Shown here: in pieces, positions 7,136 through 10,890 of the stretch
Layout of the letters: the number at the start of each line of letters is the position of its first letter
How positions within the stretch are numbered: position 1 is the stretch's first letter
NCBI GenBank assembly: GCA_050300875.1
Contig: JBNKYL010000073.1
Coordinates: forward strand, 1 to 10,890
Direction of reading: 5' to 3'
Origin: CBDCFL01 sp050300875
GTDB taxonomy: Bacteria; Pseudomonadota; Alphaproteobacteria; Rhodobacterales; Rhodobacteraceae
Length of the DNA stretch: 10,890 nt
Program-made: the position numbers and the translations under genes
Notes under the pieces: model-generated
What the model saw: only the letters and a program-made list of their open reading frames with translations
The model's database searches: none
What the model was told of the DNA's origin: nothing

Positions 7136-7744
7136 TCAGGCCAGCAGCCCTTCGGCCTGCAGGCGATCGACCCAGCCCTGTGCGTCCTGAAAGTGATGTG
7201 TCTGCCATCCGCGTTCCGCAGCGACGCGGATATTTTCGGCGCGGTCATCGGTGAAAAGCAGGTTCTGCGGTGCCACACCGCTATGAGTCTCCAGGATCTC
7301 GTAGAAGGCTGGATCAGGCTTGATCACGCCGTGATCGGCGGAAATGTAGCGATGATCGAACTCGCCCAGAAACGGGTAGTGGCTTTGTGCGAGGTCGAAG
7401 CTGGCGGCGCCGAAATTCGACAAGGCAAAGACCGGAACCCCACGCGCGCGAAGGGCAAGAAGCACGTCAACACTGGGCTGTATGACCGGCACCAGCATTT
7501 CCAGCCAGCGATCGTGCCACAGACGGATTTCGCGCGCCCAATCGGGATGGGCGTCGGCGGTGGCAAAAATGATGTCGCGAAACCCCTCACCCAGATCGAC
7601 GCGGCGGTTCATGCCGTCCAGGTCGACCTCTGCAAACAGGGCGCGGCGGCGGTCCGGGCCGATCTCGCGATCGTAAAAGGCTTCGGGTTCCCAACCCAAA
7701 AGCACGTTTCCGATGTCAAAGACGACGGCTTGAATGTCAGGCAT
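7136..7744 (-). CDS. HAD-superfamily (subfamily IA) hydrolase, YihX-like
   Basis: The 202-residue protein carries the four HAD motifs in order. Motif I is VVFDIGNVLL with nucleophile D10. Motif II is FALSN with S109. Motif III is GVIKPDP with K142. Motif IV is LFTDDRAEN with D166 and D167. Residues about 15-90 form the helical cap expected of subfamily IA. The position two after the nucleophile, normally Asp in phosphatases, is Gly (G12). The same D-x-G-N form is what I recall for E. coli YihX, an alpha-glucose-1-phosphatase. A cytoplasmic phosphatase acting on a small phosphorylated metabolite is the likely role, with the substrate unknown; haloacid dehalogenase-type chemistry cannot be excluded. 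The start at 7744 has GGAG (within 7753-7757) eight bases upstream. It is the last gene of a co-directional set with the transporter and lytic transglycosylase. Its stop lies 14 bp from the stop of the convergent kinase gene. Confidence 0.9.
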   Translation of the reverse strand: MPDIQAVVFDIGNVLLGWEPEAFYDREIGPDRRRALFAEVDLDGMNRRVDLGEGFRDIIFATADAHPDWAREIRLWHDRWLEMLVPVIQPSVDVLLALRARGVPVFALSNFGAASFDLAQSHYPFLGEFDHRYISADHGVIKPDPAFYEILETHSGVAPQNLLFTDDRAENIRVAAERGWQTHHFQDAQGWVDRLQAEGLLA

Positions 7745-7768
7745 GGGCGCGGCTCCAATGATCTGGTC

Positions 7769-7785
7769 CGATGGCTAACCCATCG
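7769..7785 (-). other. Hairpin upstream of the HAD gene
   Basis: CGATGG (7769-7774) and CCATCG (7780-7785) are perfect complements around a 5-base loop. On the minus-strand transcript it lies about 11 bases before the HAD ribosome binding site. No function is shown by the sequence; it is the last of three hairpins in the 139-bp gap. Confidence 0.35.
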
Positions 7786-7789
7786 CCCT

Positions 7790-7807
7790 GCGCGGCGCCA
7801 GCCGCGC
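7790..7807 (-). other. GC-rich hairpin in the transporter-HAD gap
   Basis: GCGCGGC (7790-7796) and GCCGCGC (7801-7807) form a perfect 7-bp stem with a 4-base loop. There is no T-run on either side, so it is not a canonical terminator. It could stabilise or process the mRNA between the two genes. Confidence 0.4.
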
Positions 7808-7859
7808 CTACCTGATACCATGCAGATTTTCACGAGAATCCGTTCCTGCGCTGCGACTA

Positions 7860-7878
7860 CAGCGGGCCTTGCCCGCTG
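7860..7878 (-). terminator. Possible terminator or processing hairpin after the transporter gene
   Basis: CAGCGGGC (7860-7867) and GCCCGCTG (7871-7878) form a perfect 8-bp stem with a 3-base loop. On the minus strand it begins five bases after the transporter stop codon (7884-7886). The transcript continues GTAGTCGCAG rather than a U-run, so an efficient Rho-independent terminator is doubtful. It may instead protect the 3' end of the upstream message. Confidence 0.4.
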
Positions 7879-7883
7879 ACGCG

Positions 7884-8852
7884 TCAACGGCGCTTGGGCG
7901 GCGACTTGGCGGCGATGGCGCGGCCCGCGACAGTTTCACGCCAGAACATGTACATGCCGCCAGTCAGGATCAGGGCCACACCTGCCCAGGTACGCCCATC
8001 CGGCCACTCGCCAAATACCGTCACACCCCAGAAGATCGACAGCGGCAGGGCGATGTATTCGAAAGGCGCTGCCAGGCCAGCTTCGCATAGACGGTAGGCC
8101 TGGCTGATCAGGTACCCACCCCCGGCCGAGGCAAACCCGATGGCGATGAAAACCCAGGCATCGCTGGCATCCGGCCAGACCCAGTGGCGGAACAGAAACC
8201 GCAGCGACGGATCATCCGTGGCCTCGAACCGCCCGTCGCCGATGGCCAGCCCGATCCCGGCGCTGACAAACAGGAACACGACCTGGATGTAGAACGTCAT
8301 GGTCACCGCGCTTTCCGTCCCGCCGATGCGGCGGGTCAGGATATGCAGGGCGGCGTAACCCACCGCCGCAGCCAGCGGTAAGATCGATGCAACCTGGAAG
8401 GCGCCGCTGCCCGGGCGCATGACGACCAGCACACCGACCATGCCCACCGCCACGGCGATCCAGCGGCGCGGTCCGACGGTTTCGCCTAGGAAGATCACGG
8501 AAAAGGCGGTGATGATCAGTGGGCTGACGAAAAAGATCGCCACAGCGTCGGCCAAGGGCATCGCCGCCAGGCCCAGAAAAAAGGTCATGTTGGCCATGAC
8601 CACGAACAACCCGCGAAGGATGTGCAAGGCCAGCCTTTGGGTCCGCAGCTGCGCGTAACCGCCCTGAAGCGGGACGAAAATGCCCAGAACAACCGTCATT
8701 CCGATCAGGGTGCGGATCAGAACGACCTCGTGCAGGGGGTAGCCACCGGACAGGAACTTGACCGCCACATCGTTGACGGAAAAGCAAAAGGCTGCGCCGA
8801 TCGCAGACGCAATGCCGATGGCATTGGTGCGTTCCTGGGTTAAAACCGACAT
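7884..8852 (-). CDS. EamA/DMT-family transporter
   Basis: The 322-residue protein is very hydrophobic, with about ten predicted membrane helices, the standard layout of the drug/metabolite transporter superfamily. It shows the internal EamA duplication. Repeat one (about 10-147) ends FLGETVGPRRWIAV plus a hydrophobic helix and MRPG. Repeat two (about 155-306) ends VFGEWPDGRTWAGVALILTG and FWRE. A polar stretch at about 205-230 (GDGRFEATDDPS and following) links helices in the second half. The tail after residue 308 is basic (PPKRR), consistent with a cytoplasmic end. The family moves amino acids, nucleosides, vitamins or related small metabolites across the inner membrane, and substrate cannot be read from sequence. 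The start at 8852 has only a weak GGCTGAG tract upstream. It lies 54 bp after the lytic transglycosylase on the same strand and 139 bp before the HAD gene, so co-transcription with slt is plausible. Confidence 0.92.
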   Translation of the reverse strand: MSVLTQERTNAIGIASAIGAAFCFSVNDVAVKFLSGGYPLHEVVLIRTLIGMTVVLGIFVPLQGGYAQLRTQRLALHILRGLFVVMANMTFFLGLAAMPLADAVAIFFVSPLIITAFSVIFLGETVGPRRWIAVAVGMVGVLVVMRPGSGAFQVASILPLAAAVGYAALHILTRRIGGTESAVTMTFYIQVVFLFVSAGIGLAIGDGRFEATDDPSLRFLFRHWVWPDASDAWVFIAIGFASAGGGYLISQAYRLCEAGLAAPFEYIALPLSIFWGVTVFGEWPDGRTWAGVALILTGGMYMFWRETVAGRAIAAKSPPKRR

Positions 8853-8906
8853 GATACTCAGCCTACGGTTTCAGCAAAGTGCCGGTCTGTTCTGTTTGCG
8901 ACCCGG

Positions 8907-10844
8907 TCACCTGCCGCCGATCAAAACCTTGTCGATGGACCAGTCTACGGGTTTGCCGGCCAGACGTGCGCGATAGACCTCGTACCCTTCGAGAACCCGC
9001 ATCACGTAGTTACGGGTTTCGTCGAAGGGGATCGCCTCGATCCAGTCGATGGCCTTGTGCAGGTCGCCGCGCGGGTCGCCGTTTCGGTCCAGCCAGGTAC
9101 GCGACCGGTTGGGACCCGCGTTATATCCCGCGGCAACGGCGGGCAGGTAGCCGTCAAATTCTTCGATCAGATGGGCCAGGTAGGCCGCGCCCAAGGTGAC
9201 ATTCAGTGACGGTTTTTCCGTCAGATCGCTGGCCTCGGCCTTCAACCCCAAAAGGTCGCCCATGGCCTTTGCCGTTCGTGGCATCAGCTGCATTAATCCG
9301 CGCGCGCCGACATGGCTGACGGCGTATTGGTTGAACTCGCTTTCGCGCCGCGCCACGGCCAGCGCCAGCGCGCGTTCGATGGGCAGGGACGTGTCGAACC
9401 CTGCTGGCACCGGGAAATAGGACCGTTCCACCACCGCCCCGCCTTCGGCGGCGTATTTGGCGATGTAGATCGCGGTGTAAGGTTCGCCCAGGTTCAGGGC
9501 CAGATCGGCCAGCGCGCCTTGTTCGGCCGCCGTGCCGCTTTCAGCCAGATGGCGCAGGAAGCGACGGAACAGGTCCGACTGCCCGGCATCACGCAAGATC
9601 AATGCGGCGGCCAGCACCGAACTTTTCCCAATCGCCGTTCCGGCCAGATCGGGATAGGTTTCGGTCCCGGCCAATTCGTCCTGCATGGGCAAACCCGCCG
9701 CAATGGCAGCAAGTTGGCCGTAGAAGGAGGTGTGGAATTCCGCGCCGAAGCCATAGGCTTGCAACGCCTCTTCTTCGCGGCCCAAGGCTTCCAACGCCCG
9801 GCCTTCCCAATACCCGGCCCGGCCCAAGCTGATTGGCGTGTAAACGGCGGTGCGGAAGCGGCGGAAATGATCCAACGCGCGACTTGGATCGTCCATTGCG
9901 GTCAGGGCGATGTAGCCCGCCAGCCATTCCAGCTGAGCGAAATCACCGCCCTCGGTCAGCCCGTGTTCGGCGGCCAGCCGATAGGCGATTGGGCCATCGC
10001 CCCGCCCCAATGCCTCGCGCGCGAGATCGGTGCGGTCGCCTGCCCAGAATTCCGGGCGCGCAAGCCCGCCGGGCATTGTGCTGCGGTCCAACAACAGTTC
10101 GGTCGCTGCTACACGACGCCCGGCACGCAGGCGCCACTTGAACCGGGCAAAGGCCAGACCCGGGTCGTCCTGCATTTCCGTTGGCACCGCCTCGATCAGC
10201 GCGTCGACGCCATGGTCGCCCCGCATCAACGCGAACCGGGCGCGGGCCACATCGGCGGTATTCGATCCGACCAACGACAACATGGCATCGGCTTCGGAAA
10301 ACCGCGATTGCCAGATCGCAAGGTCCAGCCGCGCTGCGTGCAACCCCGATAGGCTGTCGGCATAGGTTTCCAGAAATGTCCTTTGCTCGTCCGGGGTCAG
10401 GCGTAGCGTCAACCAGGCACGGCGCACCTCGTCTGTTGCGATGGCCGACGCACCGATCTTGGCAAGCGCAGCGGCCAGCCGAAGCGATCCGGCGCCGGTG
10501 CGCGGCAATTGCGGGGAAAAATAGGACAACACCTGATCGGCGCTGGCATCTTCGGGGATCGCGGCCTCGCCCCGTTCGCGCAGCAATTCCAGACCCGGCC
10601 AATCCGGCCTGCGCGACAGGAAATCGCGATAGGTCTGGAACCCTCCGAAGCCCGCGCGCAGTTGATGCCAGGTGATGATATCGGCAACCAGTTCGCCGCC
10701 CGGTTTCGCGGCATCTGCGGCGGCAGGCCAATCGGCACGCGCGGCAAGCTCCATCGCCTCGGCCAACGGCTTGGCCGGGCCGGTCTGCGCGGCCAACGGC
10801 TGCGCAAGGGTCAAGATCATCAACGCGAGTAGCGCCCGTTTCAT
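8907..10844 (-). CDS. Soluble lytic murein transglycosylase (Slt70-like, GH23)
   Basis: The 645-residue product starts with a clear signal peptide (MKRALLALMILTLAQPLAAQ, cleavage near residue 20), so it should act in the periplasm. Residues about 25-470 are an Ala/Leu-rich helical superhelix like the U- and L-domains of Slt70. The C-terminal SLT domain (about 485-630) has ARRESEFN with catalytic E501, then GARGLMQLMP (513-522), AAGYNAGPNR (571-580) and ETRNYVMRVL (609-618), all hallmarks of GH23 family 1 enzymes. Its total length is close to that of E. coli Slt. The enzyme cleaves the MurNAc-GlcNAc bond and forms 1,6-anhydro-muropeptides during wall turnover. I chose the ATG at 10844 because the signal peptide begins there; an in-frame ATG at 10874 adds ten residues (MRATEAGERP) that would spoil the n-region. 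No good Shine-Dalgarno is visible for either. The EamA transporter gene follows 54 bp downstream. Confidence 0.95.
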   Translation of the reverse strand: MKRALLALMILTLAQPLAAQTGPAKPLAEAMELAARADWPAAADAAKPGGELVADIITWHQLRAGFGGFQTYRDFLSRRPDWPGLELLRERGEAAIPEDASADQVLSYFSPQLPRTGAGSLRLAAALAKIGASAIATDEVRRAWLTLRLTPDEQRTFLETYADSLSGLHAARLDLAIWQSRFSEADAMLSLVGSNTADVARARFALMRGDHGVDALIEAVPTEMQDDPGLAFARFKWRLRAGRRVAATELLLDRSTMPGGLARPEFWAGDRTDLAREALGRGDGPIAYRLAAEHGLTEGGDFAQLEWLAGYIALTAMDDPSRALDHFRRFRTAVYTPISLGRAGYWEGRALEALGREEEALQAYGFGAEFHTSFYGQLAAIAAGLPMQDELAGTETYPDLAGTAIGKSSVLAAALILRDAGQSDLFRRFLRHLAESGTAAEQGALADLALNLGEPYTAIYIAKYAAEGGAVVERSYFPVPAGFDTSLPIERALALAVARRESEFNQYAVSHVGARGLMQLMPRTAKAMGDLLGLKAEASDLTEKPSLNVTLGAAYLAHLIEEFDGYLPAVAAGYNAGPNRSRTWLDRNGDPRGDLHKAIDWIEAIPFDETRNYVMRVLEGYEVYRARLAGKPVDWSIDKVLIGGR

Positions 10845-10890
10845 GGGTCTTTCGCCTGCCTCTGTCGCTCGCATCGGCCAACTTAATGGC

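Noticed and set aside
7118..7879. A 253-codon plus-strand open frame over the HAD gene and the following gap
   Set aside because: It is antisense to the HAD gene, which has all four motifs and a ribosome binding site, and the translation resembles no protein family.
9312..10352. A 346-codon plus-strand open frame
   Set aside because: It lies wholly antisense to the lytic transglycosylase and its composition (Gly, Gln, Arg, Phe-rich) is that of a shadow frame.
10760..10801. A 12-base direct repeat (CGGCCAACGGCT at 10760-10771 and 10790-10801)
   Set aside because: Both copies are in frame in the slt gene and encode similar P-L-A residues near the signal peptide cleavage site, spaced exactly ten codons. 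This is probably coding bias, not a regulatory or mobile repeat.
10845..10874. An earlier in-frame start for the lytic transglycosylase
   Set aside because: It adds an acidic/polar ten-residue extension before an otherwise standard signal peptide.
1..10890. Mobile elements, CRISPR arrays, tRNA or rRNA genes, paired CtrA (TTAA-N7-TTAA) sites
   Set aside because: I looked for repeats, transposase or integrase motifs and structured RNA genes by eye and found none. TTAA occurs only singly where I saw it.

Overview
The window is GC-rich chromosomal DNA from an alphaproteobacterium, most likely a member of the Rhodobacterales (Roseobacter/Rhodobacter group). The grounds are the secA sequence, a downstream periplasmic-binding/OmpA fusion gene of a type I recall mainly from that order, the PAS_7-like hybrid kinase and the codon usage. 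This placement comes from family knowledge, not from a search. It reads as dense, ordinary housekeeping DNA. I see no insertion sequence, phage gene, CRISPR array, tRNA or rRNA.

Layout. Positions 1-502 (minus) hold the N-terminal part of an exported parvulin-type peptidyl-prolyl isomerase, cut by the left window edge. A 175-bp divergent gap (503-677) separates it from secA (678-3389, plus), the complete preprotein-translocase ATPase. The next plus-strand gene (3368-4945) overlaps the secA 3' end by 22 bp and encodes an exported protein joining a PstS-like binding domain to a C-terminal OmpA peptidoglycan-binding domain. After a 130-bp gap with a hairpin next to the ribosome binding site comes a soluble hybrid histidine kinase (5076-7121). 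It converges on a minus-strand cluster transcribed in the order slt-type lytic transglycosylase (10844-8907), EamA/DMT transporter (8852-7884), HAD hydrolase (7744-7136).

How the genes may work together. The left half is about export and the envelope: SecA drives proteins through SecYEG, the isomerase folds exported proteins, and the PstS-OmpA protein is itself a predicted Sec substrate that should sit on peptidoglycan. The right half includes another envelope enzyme, the transglycosylase, upstream of a small-metabolite transporter and a phosphatase-like HAD protein. Whether those three form a functional set is an inference from co-direction only.

I found no clear undescribed system. The points most worth a second look are a SecA C-terminal zinc motif whose first cysteine is arginine, the PstS-OmpA fusion with an unrecognised N-terminal module, a hybrid kinase with no HPt domain or partner regulator nearby, and the hairpins flanking the kinase and HAD start sites.
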